A DNA stretch of 7,019 nt, from positions 1 through 7,019 of the forward strand of contig JAISQC010000094.1 in the NCBI GenBank assembly GCA_031274465.1, given 5' to 3'. This document shows, in pieces, positions 1-6,735 of this stretch (positions are counted from its first letter, which is position 1; every line of letters begins with the position of its first letter). This DNA comes from Synergistaceae bacterium (GTDB taxonomy: Bacteria > Synergistota > Synergistia > Synergistales > Synergistaceae). A model generated the notes under the pieces. It did not search any database, was not told the DNA's origin, and saw nothing but the letters and a program-made list of their open reading frames with translations. Both the position numbers and the translations under genes were made by a program.

Positions 1-3000
1 CCGCTGGAGCATGTATCGGCTTGCAGTTTGTAGGGTGATAGAAGCTCTGCGGCCACTTTCAGGTTGGTTGCGATGTCGTCAACGATCAGGACGAGAGCGG
101 ACGGCGCCGTGAAGCGCGTGCCCGCGCCATTGCCCCCGCTCCCATTGCCCCAATCGACGGCCTCTATGGCGCCGTTCAGCGCGCTGGCAATGGAAATGGA
201 ATTTGCAGGCATGGTGATGGCGATGCCGTTTTTGACGGCGTCTCCGTAGCCTTTCATAAAAATCAGCGTTGGCTTGTCTTCCAACGAATTCAGCGTCTCG
301 CGCGCTTCGTCGTACAGAGGCGAGGCCGCCAGGATGTGGCTGAACCGCGCGCCGCCCAGAGCCTTCAAAAATTCATCGCGGCCGAGCGCGAGCGAACACC
401 GCACGCCGAGGTCCTTTATGGAATGGACAATGGAATCCGCGTAAATTCCCCTTCTTTCGTAGATTAGCACATTTTTTGACTCAGGGTCTTTCACCAGTGC
501 GGACGGGCCGGCGTCGCCGATTTTTTGAGGTATTGTAGCGGTAAACGTGGAACCCTCGCCATACTTGCTCGAAACCGCGATATCGCCGCCCATCGCGCGG
601 CACAGGCTGCGCGCGATCGCAAGGCCAAGCCCGGTTCCCTCGACGTCCTTGTTTTTAAGCGAGTCGAACTGGGTGAAGTCGTCAAACAGCTTGCCCATAT
701 CGCCTTCTTTGATGCCGAGGCCCGTATCGGCGATTTCAAATATAAGCTCGATTTCCCCGCTCCCGCGCTCCTTGCCGGTGACCGTCATCGTGATATGCCC
801 CTCGTTTGTGTATTTCACAGCGTTCGAGAGCAGGTTCAGCAGGACTTGCCGGATGCGAGCCTCGTCCCCGATCAGCCTGCCCGGAAGAGCGCTGTCGATG
901 TCGGTTGCGAAATTAACCGATTTCTCGGCGAGGCGCATGCGCACGGTGGTGATCACGTCATCGATCAGCGACGCGAATGTATATTCAGCAGGGATTATTT
1001 CCATCTTGCCGGACTCTATCTTCGAAAAATCCAAGATGTCGTTTATGATCCCCAAAAGATTCGCGCCGGCGTGCTTTATGCCAGAAGCGTATTCGAACAC
1101 CGCCGCCGAGACTTCATTGCGCAGGATCAGCTCGGACATGCCGGTTATGACGTTCATGGGCGTTCGGATCTCGTGGGACATTTTAGCCAGAAAATCGCTT
1201 TTGGCCCGCGACGCGGATAAAGCGGCCTCTGTTTGGTACTTCAATTCCCACGTGCGCTCCGACACGGCTACCTCCAAGTACCTATTCGTTTTCCTGCTTC
1301 TGAAATACATTATGAAAAGCAAGAGGACGATGCCTGCCAGCAACAGCGAAATGGCGATCAGGAATGGGAGCTGCGATTTGAGCATGGAGCTTCGATAATC
1401 AAACATGCGGTGCATCCAGCGGGCCGATATAGTGTCGATATCCGCCAAATGCAGGGCCTTGCTCATAATGGAGCATAATACGGCCTCATTTGCATTAAAG
1501 CCAAAAAAGGAATCCAAACCCTGGCTGAACAAGATGTTAAGCTTGTAGACCGGTTTTTCCAGATAATTCGCGGCTTGCAGGAGCATTTTTTGCGAGCTCA
1601 TCACCGCGTCCACCTCGCCTCGCTCCAAACTTTCAAGAGCTTGCAGGTTATCTGGATACTCCACCACGTCCGGGTGGTTCGGGAACCATCGCCGGAACAT
1701 GTCCGCATAAGCGGTGCCCTGAACCAAGCCGATCTTCAGGAGGAATATTTCATTGATCTGTATGTCTTTGGAATCCAGCCGGGTGAGCAGCGCGCAGTTG
1801 TCCGTCATGTACGAGACGTCCGGCCACAGGAACCTGCCGACGCGCTCAGGCGTCTGGATAAGCTCGCTGACCAGCGCGACATCGCCATTTTCAAGCATGC
1901 GCGCCAAATCCGCCCAACCCGCGTTTTGGTCGTTGACGCGAGAAAAGCGCAGCCCGGTGATGCTTCCGACCTCGGCCAGAATGTCGGGCGCGATCCCCTG
2001 CCACTCCTTTTCGCTCTCGTTATAGAAACTGATCGGGTAATTGTCGAATTCCAAGGCTATCGGCACGCCTTCGCCGGACTGGGCGCGCGCGTCTATATAC
2101 GCCTTTTCCTCATCCGTCAGGCGCAAAAACAGTTTGTGGCGGCGATAGTCTTGGTATGCCTGGCCATATAGGTCCGCCAAATACTGTATCGCGCCGTTTT
2201 CCAGCGCTTTCTGCACTACGGAAATCACTGGGGCGAGCTCCGGGTTCTGTGTCGCCAAGGAGACCGTCCCAAAGACGAGGGGCAGAAAATCCTCCGCCGT
2301 CACGTCTCCTCCGTACGCATCGAAGGAGGACTCGTATGCGTTCTCGTCAAAATATGCGTCGACTTCGCCGTTTTTCAGCATTCCGTATATTTCGGGGTAA
2401 TCGTCGGCGAACACGACCTCGCAGTTGTCCCCGAGATAAGGCGCGACCTGATCGTATGTGGTGGTGCCTTTGTAAAAAACATAGCGGAGGGGCCTGTTCC
2501 GGGCGATTTCAGACAGGCTTTTGCTGCCTTCCATGCGCAGCGTTTTGATCACGCGGGACGCGATGAACTCGGTCATATAATAATTTTTCAAACGTTCCGG
2601 CGTGCGGGTGAGGTCGCCGTTGAAATCCACTTCAAAGGACGCAAGACCGTCCATCAAATCGTTCCATTCGTCCCAGTCGTATATGACCAGCTCGAACGGA
2701 ATGCCGAAAAGCTCGCTCAACCATCCGCATAGCGACGCGGCGTAGCCCCCGACGCTCCCATCCTCCCGATAAAAGCACTCCGTGCTCGTATACGTGCCGT
2801 AAATGAAGCGGCTCCTGCTCCGGCGCAGCGATTCGATCGCCTCGATCTCCCGCTCCGTGATCCCCGGCACGTCGCGGTACGAGGTATATACGGTATAGCT
2901 GCTCCCGACAGCGCGCGAGTAGCCCGCACACGCCGAAAAACCGAGAACCATGGCTGCGGCCAGAGTGAGAGCGATTATTTTTAATTTATATCCGCGCCCG

Positions 3001-3020
3001 CGTGCGATTTTGATTTTCAG
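1..3020 (-). CDS. Hybrid sensor histidine kinase with two solute-binding domains (3' end outside window)
   Basis: This is a membrane sensor kinase of the EvgS-like architecture. It would bind a small solute (perhaps an amino acid; the ligand is not readable) outside the cytoplasmic membrane and relay phosphate to a receiver inside. Numbering from a CTG at 3020, I see a basic N-terminus, a hydrophobic stretch at about 13-30 ending in a lipobox-like F-S-A-C31, and two SBP_bac_3-like domains at about 38-295 and 301-540. A transmembrane helix follows at about 551-570. HisKA contains M-S-H-E-I-R-T-P with phosphoacceptor His616. HATPase has N-box Asn729/Asn733, a G1 box starting at Asp765 (DTGLGI) and a G2 box from Gly795 (GTGLGL). 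A receiver-like domain at about 849-960 lacks the acidic pocket. A true receiver begins with V-D-D (Asp981-Asp982), and its phosphoacceptor lies outside the window. The frame is open for all 1006 visible codons. Family assignment is certain; the start is not, because no ATG, GTG or TTG lies in frame before the signal peptide. Confidence 0.93.
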   Translation of the reverse strand, partial: MKIKIARGRGYKLKIIALTLAAAMVLGFSACAGYSRAVGSSYTVYTSYRDVPGITEREIEAIESLRRSRSRFIYGTYTSTECFYREDGSVGGYAASLCGWLSELFGIPFELVIYDWDEWNDLMDGLASFEVDFNGDLTRTPERLKNYYMTEFIASRVIKTLRMEGSKSLSEIARNRPLRYVFYKGTTTYDQVAPYLGDNCEVVFADDYPEIYGMLKNGEVDAYFDENAYESSFDAYGGDVTAEDFLPLVFGTVSLATQNPELAPVISVVQKALENGAIQYLADLYGQAYQDYRRHKLFLRLTDEEKAYIDARAQSGEGVPIALEFDNYPISFYNESEKEWQGIAPDILAEVGSITGLRFSRVNDQNAGWADLARMLENGDVALVSELIQTPERVGRFLWPDVSYMTDNCALLTRLDSKDIQINEIFLLKIGLVQGTAYADMFRRWFPNHPDVVEYPDNLQALESLERGEVDAVMSSQKMLLQAANYLEKPVYKLNILFSQGLDSFFGFNANEAVLCSIMSKALHLADIDTISARWMHRMFDYRSSMLKSQLPFLIAISLLLAGIVLLLFIMYFRSRKTNRYLEVAVSERTWELKYQTEAALSASRAKSDFLAKMSHEIRTPMNVITGMSELILRNEVSAAVFEYASGIKHAGANLLGIINDILDFSKIESGKMEIIPAEYTFASLIDDVITTVRMRLAEKSVNFATDIDSALPGRLIGDEARIRQVLLNLLSNAVKYTNEGHITMTVTGKERGSGEIELIFEIADTGLGIKEGDMGKLFDDFTQFDSLKNKDVEGTGLGLAIARSLCRAMGGDIAVSSKYGEGSTFTATIPQKIGDAGPSALVKDPESKNVLIYERRGIYADSIVHSIKDLGVRCSLALGRDEFLKALGGARFSHILAASPLYDEARETLNSLEDKPTLIFMKGYGDAVKNGIAITMPANSISIASALNGAIEAVDWGNGSGGNGAGTRFTAPSALVLIVDDIATNLKVAAELLSPYKLQADTCSS

Positions 3021-3024
3021 ACAT
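2986..3024 (-). other. 12-codon mini-ORF overlapping the kinase start
   Basis: An ATG directly after AAGGGG opens a frame reading MSENQNRTRARI and then TAA. It overlaps the first codons of the kinase in another frame. The purine run touches the ATG with no spacer, so initiation here would be poor; the same run is better placed for the CTG four bases further on. A +1 shift near its AUA-UAA end would enter the kinase frame, but no established slippery motif proves that. It is listed because it bears on where the kinase starts. Confidence 0.2.
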
Positions 3025-3028
3025 CCCC

Positions 3029-3079
3029 TTAATCCAGCGGATTGCCCATGGCATTTACTCGTCCTGCAATGTACGCCAT
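3029..3079 (-). CDS. 16-codon leader ORF upstream of the sensor kinase
   Basis: A short ORF reads MAYIAGRVNAMGNPLD and then TAA. Its ATG follows AGGAGGTGAT, fully complementary to the usual 3' end of 16S rRNA, with an ideal 7-nt spacer after AGGAGG. It ends 9 nt before the CTG proposed as the kinase start and is in a different frame. It could be a regulatory leader peptide that couples translation into the kinase, or the true N-terminus of the kinase if the assembly carries an indel here. I recognise no family. The initiation signal is seen directly; the function is inferred. Confidence 0.45.
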   Translation of the reverse strand: MAYIAGRVNAMGNPLD

Positions 3080-3199
3080 TATATCACCTCCTGCCGCCGA
3101 GAGCCCGTGCGCCCGCCCATCCGAAAAACCGGCTGCTTGGTATATAATCCTCGATAGACGTGGGCATTCGTACATATTTCAGGCAAAGGGGGATTTAAC
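3080..3199. promoter_or_regulatory. Divergent intergenic region between the kinase and PPK2 genes
   Basis: This 120-bp spacer separates the minus-strand kinase leader from the plus-strand PPK2 gene and must hold both promoters unless transcription enters from elsewhere. An AT-rich TATATAAT at 3141-3148 is the best -10 candidate for the plus strand, with TG just ahead of it (3138-3139) giving an extended -10 look. TATATA is self-complementary, so the same spot could serve the minus strand. I see no convincing -35 hexamer on either strand. Confidence 0.4.
3083..3092 (-). promoter_or_regulatory. Perfect Shine-Dalgarno of the leader ORF
   Basis: On the minus strand this reads AGGAGGTGAT. It is the strongest ribosome binding site in the window, and it sits in front of a 16-codon ORF rather than a long gene. 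The TATAAT that follows it (3083-3078) overlaps the SD and the ATG, so I do not treat it as a promoter. Confidence 0.75.
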
Positions 3200-4702
3200 A
3201 TGCTCGAGAAGATAGACCTGTCCAGAAAACTCGGCAAAGACGAGTACAAAGCTGCCGCAGGGGAACTGCGCGAGCGCCTTGGGGAGCTGCAGCGCGGCGC
3301 GAGGAGGGCGAACCTGCCGATAATCGTCCTCTTCGAGGGCTGGGAGGCGTCCGGCAAGGGGACGCTGATGAACGAGCTGATCCTGCCGCTCGACCCTCGC
3401 GGGTTTCGGGTCCATTACGTCCATTCCATTGGAGAGGACGACCAGAATGCCTATTGGCCCCCTCTGCGGAGGTTCTGGGACATCACTCCCCCGCGCGGCA
3501 GCATAGGCATATTCAGCCACAGCTGGTACCGGCTCGTCCTAGACGGGGCGGCTCGAACCCCTGACTCCAAAACATACGAGGACATCTCGTCGTTCGAGCG
3601 GCAGCTCGCGCAGGATGGGGCCGTCATCATCAAATTTTTCCTCCATATAAGCAAAAAAGAGCAAAAACGCCGCCTTTTGAAAATGGACGCTGACAGTTCG
3701 TCGAAATGGCGCGTCAGCGCCAAAGAGTGGCGCGAGAACGAAAACTACGAGAAACGCGCCACCCGCATCGACGAAATGATACAGTACACCGACAGGGACT
3801 ATGCCCCGTGGACTCTTATCGAGGCGCACGACAAGAGGCACGCTGTCGTAAAAATACTCGCCACGGTGGCAAACAGGATAGAAAAAAGGCTCGGCGAGGC
3901 AGAAGCGCCCAAAGACGAACCCACCCCGCCCGAAGGGGAAACCGCCGTCAGCCAGGCGCCGCTGGGCGGTTCGACTCTGTCGCCGTCCGTGCTGAAAAAC
4001 CTCAATCTGAACAAGTCCATCTCCACGGAAGAGTACAGGGAGAAACTGCCAAAGCTCCAGGAAAAACTCCGCGAGCTTCAGTACGAGCTCTATAAAGTCC
4101 GGCGCCCCATGGTGATAGCGTTCGAGGGCCAGGACGCCGCAGGGAAGGGAGGGTGCATCAAACGCCTCACGCAAAAGCTGGACCCGCGCGGCTATCACGT
4201 ATCGCCAACCGCGTCCCCGAACGACTGGGAGAGGGCGCACCATTATCTCTGGAGGTTCTGGGAGGCATTCCCCAAGGCGGGGCATATAGGGATATACGAC
4301 AGGAGCTGGTACGGCAGGGTGCTGGTGGAGAGAGTGGAGGGCTTCGCCAGCGAGGACGAGTGGCGAAGGGCTTATGGCGAGATAAACGAGATGGAGGACC
4401 AGTGGGTGCGTTATGGAACTATAATAGTCAAGCTGTGGCTCCAGATAAATTCCGAGGAACAGCTGGCCCGTTTCACGGATCGCCAGCAGAACCCGGAGAA
4501 GGGCTGGAAGATAACGGATGAGGATTGGAGAAACCGCGAGAAGTGGCCAAAGTACGAGGAAGCCGCCGAGGAGATGATGCTCCGGACCAGCACGACATAC
4601 GCGCCGTGGGTCATAGTGGAAGCCAACGACAAGCGCTACGCCAGAATAAAAGTCCTCACCCGCGCCATCGAGACGGCGCAGAACGCGCTGGGGATGTCAT
4701 AA
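3200..4702 (+). CDS. pap: Tandem-domain PPK2, polyphosphate:AMP phosphotransferase type
   Basis: The protein has two PPK2 P-loop kinase domains in one 500-residue chain, the layout and length of class II PPK2 enzymes that phosphorylate AMP to ADP using inorganic polyphosphate in the cytoplasm. Domain 1 (about 1-228) has a Walker A-like G-W-E-A-S-G-K-G at 47-54. Domain 2 (about 262-495) has F-E-G-Q-D-A-A-G-K-G at 308-317 and an intact D-R-S-W-Y-G-R at 367-373. In domain 1 the matching motif is S-H-S-W-Y-R-L (106-112), losing the Asp-Arg pair. This fits the family knowledge that the C-terminal domain is catalytic. A Pro/Glu-rich linker (about 232-258) joins the domains, and both end with Y-A-P-W followed by an I/V-E-A-x-D-K-R motif. 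The ATG follows AAAGGGGGA with a 6-nt spacer. It heads a probable three-gene operon. The AMP preference is inferred from architecture. Confidence 0.93.
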   Translation: MLEKIDLSRKLGKDEYKAAAGELRERLGELQRGARRANLPIIVLFEGWEASGKGTLMNELILPLDPRGFRVHYVHSIGEDDQNAYWPPLRRFWDITPPRGSIGIFSHSWYRLVLDGAARTPDSKTYEDISSFERQLAQDGAVIIKFFLHISKKEQKRRLLKMDADSSSKWRVSAKEWRENENYEKRATRIDEMIQYTDRDYAPWTLIEAHDKRHAVVKILATVANRIEKRLGEAEAPKDEPTPPEGETAVSQAPLGGSTLSPSVLKNLNLNKSISTEEYREKLPKLQEKLRELQYELYKVRRPMVIAFEGQDAAGKGGCIKRLTQKLDPRGYHVSPTASPNDWERAHHYLWRFWEAFPKAGHIGIYDRSWYGRVLVERVEGFASEDEWRRAYGEINEMEDQWVRYGTIIVKLWLQINSEEQLARFTDRQQNPEKGWKITDEDWRNREKWPKYEEAAEEMMLRTSTTYAPWVIVEANDKRYARIKVLTRAIETAQNALGMS

Positions 4703-4704
4703 GC

Positions 4705-5592
4705 ATGGCGGCAAAGGGGCAGCCGTTCATCTGGGCGGCGCTTCGCGCTTTCATGTGCGTGTGCGACGGTTTGGAGCACAAGACCGCGCTGCGGCTAGGC
4801 AGCACAGTCGGGCGCATGTTCAATTTTTTTTCCTTCAGCAGGGCGGCGCGGGCCAGCTCGCGCTGTTCGAGGATGCTGGGAGTGTCTGACCGGGCGGCGC
4901 GCGGCATCATAAAAAAAGCATACTCTCACTTCGGAATGGCCCTGGTGGAGTTCGTGCGGCTGCCAAAAACATATCCGAGGATAGACGAAATCGTGACCGT
5001 GACCGGCGAGGAGCACATTTGGAAAGCGCTGGAGCTGGGGCGCGGCGCCATCATGCTGTCGGGCCACATCGGATGCTGGGAATACGCCGCATCCCTGCTG
5101 GCGAAGCACGGGGTGCCCATGAACGCCATAGGCGCGGAACAGCGCGACGAACGGATAACGCAGGCGATAGCAGACCTGCGCTCGCGCGGCGGCGTGAAGC
5201 CGGTGGGCAAGGGCATAGACCTGCGCGCCGCCATAGAGTGCCTCCGCAAAAACGAGGCGCTTGCGGTCCTCCTCGACCAAGACGCCAAAGACGGGGGAAT
5301 GCTCTCCCCTTTCCTGGGGCATCTTGCCAGCACCCCCATAGGCCCGATAAGGCTTGCCAGGAAATTCGGAACTCCGATACTGCCGGCCCACATATTCCGC
5401 GAGGACGACGGATTTCACATGCGCTTTGAAATAGACCCTCCCCTTCAGGGGCCCGGAGGACGCCCGTTCGGCGAGGACATGCAGCACGCCGTGGATTCCT
5501 GCAACGACAAGATATCGGGCTGGATACGGGAGAAGCCCGAGCAGTGGCTGTGGATGTACCCGAGGTGGGAGTCCACGCTGAATGACAGGTAA
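4705..5592 (+). CDS. LpxL/HtrB-like lysophospholipid acyltransferase
   Basis: This 295-residue protein fits the lipid A biosynthesis acyltransferase family (LpxL/LpxM/HtrB type), inner-membrane enzymes that transfer a secondary acyl chain onto a lipid A precursor. The catalytic H-x4-E motif is visible as H-I-G-C-W-E (His121, Glu126), with Cys where most members have Asn. Further family marks are a D-Q-D block at 191-193, P-I-G-P with a following A-R-K (211-220), and a C-terminal W-L-W-M-Y-P-R-W (281-288). The N-terminus (about 8-45) is hydrophobic to amphipathic, as expected for membrane contact. I chose the ATG two bases after the PPK2 stop; the frame is open further upstream inside PPK2, but that stretch has no family similarity. 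A weak GGGGA about 10 nt upstream suggests translational coupling. The exact acceptor and acyl chain cannot be told, and it need not be lipid A. Confidence 0.88.
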   Translation: MAAKGQPFIWAALRAFMCVCDGLEHKTALRLGSTVGRMFNFFSFSRAARASSRCSRMLGVSDRAARGIIKKAYSHFGMALVEFVRLPKTYPRIDEIVTVTGEEHIWKALELGRGAIMLSGHIGCWEYAASLLAKHGVPMNAIGAEQRDERITQAIADLRSRGGVKPVGKGIDLRAAIECLRKNEALAVLLDQDAKDGGMLSPFLGHLASTPIGPIRLARKFGTPILPAHIFREDDGFHMRFEIDPPLQGPGGRPFGEDMQHAVDSCNDKISGWIREKPEQWLWMYPRWESTLNDR

Positions 5593-5598
5593 AACGGC

Positions 5599-6045
5599 GT
5601 GATATGCGGGATAGACCCGGGGCGCGAAAAATTCGGGATCGCGTTCGGCAGCGTGGACGAACTCATGTTCTCCGCAATCGCGCCGCGCGAAAAAATGGGC
5701 GGCGTGCTGGAATGTCTGGCGACCGGCGATTTTGAGCCAATGCTCGAATGGCGCATGGAGGGGCGCGCCCCGAACGGCATGAAACCCAGCCTCGTATGCC
5801 TGGGCAACGGCACGTCGCATGGCATATTCAAAGAAAAACTCGAAGCGATGAAGATCGATTGCGCCCTGACGGACGAGCGAATGACGACGCTTGAGGCGCG
5901 AAATCTCTATTGGAGGCTTCATCGGCCGTCCGGCATCGCCCGGATGATACCAAAGTCCTTGCGCATCCCGCCGCGCCCCATAGACGACCTCGCGGCGTGG
6001 GCCATCCTGCAAAGGGCTTGCCGGGACGTGGCAAACCGACGCTAA
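5599..6045 (+). CDS. YqgF/RuvX-like RNase H-fold nuclease
   Basis: This 148-residue protein has the layout of the YqgF/RuvX family, whose members process the 5' end of pre-16S rRNA and were earlier called putative Holliday junction resolvases. Visible marks are an N-terminal G-I-D-P-G (Asp6) followed by F-G-I-A-F, a central D-E-R-M-T-T-L-E-A (Asp92, Glu93), and a C-terminal I-D-D-L-A-A-W-A-I-L (Asp129, Asp130), which supply the expected acidic residues. The usual G-L-P motif in mid-protein is replaced by C-L-G-N-G-T-S-H-G (67-75), so this is a divergent member. The start is GTG, six nt after the acyltransferase stop, with AGG nine nt upstream; the ATG at 5603 is out of frame. The close packing suggests the same transcript as the two genes before it. 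The rRNA role is inferred from family. Confidence 0.75.
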   Translation: MICGIDPGREKFGIAFGSVDELMFSAIAPREKMGGVLECLATGDFEPMLEWRMEGRAPNGMKPSLVCLGNGTSHGIFKEKLEAMKIDCALTDERMTTLEARNLYWRLHRPSGIARMIPKSLRIPPRPIDDLAAWAILQRACRDVANRR

Positions 6046-6065
6046 GGGCCGCGCAAACGCAGGCC

Positions 6066-6089
6066 AGACCTCGCATCATGCCGAGGTTT
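6066..6089 (+). terminator. Small hairpin after the three-gene cluster, possible terminator
   Basis: ACCTCG at 6068-6073 pairs perfectly with CGAGGT at 6082-6087 around an 8-nt loop, and a G-U pair plus an A-U pair extend the stem to 8. It lies 20 nt after the YqgF-like stop. Only three T residues follow, so it is weak as an intrinsic terminator and may instead protect the mRNA 3' end. Confidence 0.35.
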
Positions 6090-6156
6090 CGGCGCAAGGC
6101 GAGTATTTCAGGCAATTTATTCGGGTGAAATTTTTGCTGGTAATTTACACGTAAGG

Positions 6157-6165
6157 TGATAAAAT
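6157..6165 (+). promoter_or_regulatory. Extended -10-like promoter ahead of cheX
   Basis: TG-A-TAAAAT matches an extended -10 element with five of six consensus bases, in an AT-rich stretch of the spacer. A possible -35 TTGCTG (6134-6139) lies 20 nt upstream, longer than the usual 17. Transcription would start near 6172, about 64 nt before the CheX ATG. The element is suggestive but unproven. Confidence 0.35.
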
Positions 6166-6235
6166 ACAAAAAATACGATTTCTCGCAGCCATGATTCGCG
6201 AAAGATCCGATTTCTGTCAAGGGTGGGAAGAAACG

Positions 6236-6733
6236 ATGGCCTCGGATGCGGGCAACCTGCTTTCAGTTTTGGTAAACTCATACACGGGGGCGCTCATAAG
6301 CGTAAGCAAAGCGGTTGGTATAGAGACCGAATTTCTGAAGTCGTCGGTCGCGCCCGGCATCAACGCTCCGGGGAGCAGGGTCGCGGCCCTTATAGGCATC
6401 GTCGGGGGCAGCGTCCACAGCACAGCTTCGCTGATGGTGGACATGGAGGCGTTCGAGGCATATGTCGCGGCTTTTACGGGAGGCATGGTAAAGGCCGACA
6501 CCGATGACCCCATGTCCATGAGCGTGCTCGGCGAGCTCACCAACATGGTCAGCGGACAGGCCCTGACGAAAGCCAACATCCCCGGCCTCGACATCACGCC
6601 GCCGCAGATGCTGTCCGGCGAAAACATAAAAGCGATCCCGCCCAAAAAATCCGACGTCAAGAGCTTCACACTGCCATTCAAAGTGAGCGGCGGGAAAGTG
6701 TTTCTGATACTATCCGTGCATGGAGGTTTTTGA
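6236..6733 (+). CDS. CheX-like chemotaxis phosphatase family protein
   Basis: The 165-residue protein resembles the CheX branch of the CheC/CheX/FliY family, which dephosphorylates CheY-P and possibly other receiver domains in the cytoplasm. The single E-x-x-N active-site motif is clear at Glu100-Asn103 within G-E-L-T-N-M-V-S-G. The flanking G-G-x-V-H-S-T (57-63), a predicted helix around 68-84 and the I-x-x-x-P-P-Q-M segment near 120-125 also fit. I chose the ATG at 6236, preceded by a GGGAAG purine run; an in-frame ATG at 6191 would add 15 polar residues but has no Shine-Dalgarno. No cheA, cheY, cheW or flagellar gene is in view, so it may act on a two-component receiver rather than in chemotaxis. 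It is coupled to the nitroreductase gene by a 2-nt gap. Confidence 0.82.
   Translation: MASDAGNLLSVLVNSYTGALISVSKAVGIETEFLKSSVAPGINAPGSRVAALIGIVGGSVHSTASLMVDMEAFEAYVAAFTGGMVKADTDDPMSMSVLGELTNMVSGQALTKANIPGLDITPPQMLSGENIKAIPPKKSDVKSFTLPFKVSGGKVFLILSVHGGF
6722..6726 (+). promoter_or_regulatory. Shine-Dalgarno of the nitroreductase gene
   Basis: GGAGG lies inside the last codons of the CheX-like gene, 9 nt before the ATG at 6736. It fixes the nitroreductase start and implies translation of the two genes from one mRNA. Confidence 0.75.
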
Positions 6734-6735
6734 AG

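Noticed and set aside
525..1398. Plus-strand ORFs of 231 and 283 codons
   Set aside because: They are shadows of the sensor kinase: the opposite strand encodes clear HisKA and HATPase motifs in a continuous frame.
1575..2171. Plus-strand ORF of 198 codons
   Set aside because: It is a shadow of the second solute-binding domain of the kinase; the translation has no domain features.
3078..3083. TATAAT on the minus strand as a -10 box
   Set aside because: It overlaps the Shine-Dalgarno and ATG of the leader ORF and has no -35 at a proper distance, so it cannot serve that ORF as a promoter.
3540..3575. tRNA T-arm-like sequence (GGTTCGAGCC on the minus strand), possible tRNA 3' end or attachment site
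   Set aside because: No acceptor stem, anticodon arm or CCA can be built around it, and it lies inside the intact PPK2 reading frame. I take it as chance.
3539..4285. 248-codon minus-strand ORF
   Set aside because: It is antisense to the PPK2 gene, whose motifs are unambiguous in the plus frame.
4525..4704. Upstream extension of the acyltransferase inside PPK2
   Set aside because: The extra 60 residues are out-of-frame translation of the PPK2 C-terminus and carry no acyltransferase features.
4795..6012. 405-codon antisense ORF on the minus strand
   Set aside because: It lies opposite three recognisable plus-strand genes, its translation resembles no family I know, and long antisense frames are expected opposite GC-rich coding sequence.
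6191..6235. Upstream ATG as the CheX start
   Set aside because: It has no Shine-Dalgarno and adds a 15-residue polar extension; the ATG at 6236 has a purine-rich site and gives a family-like length.
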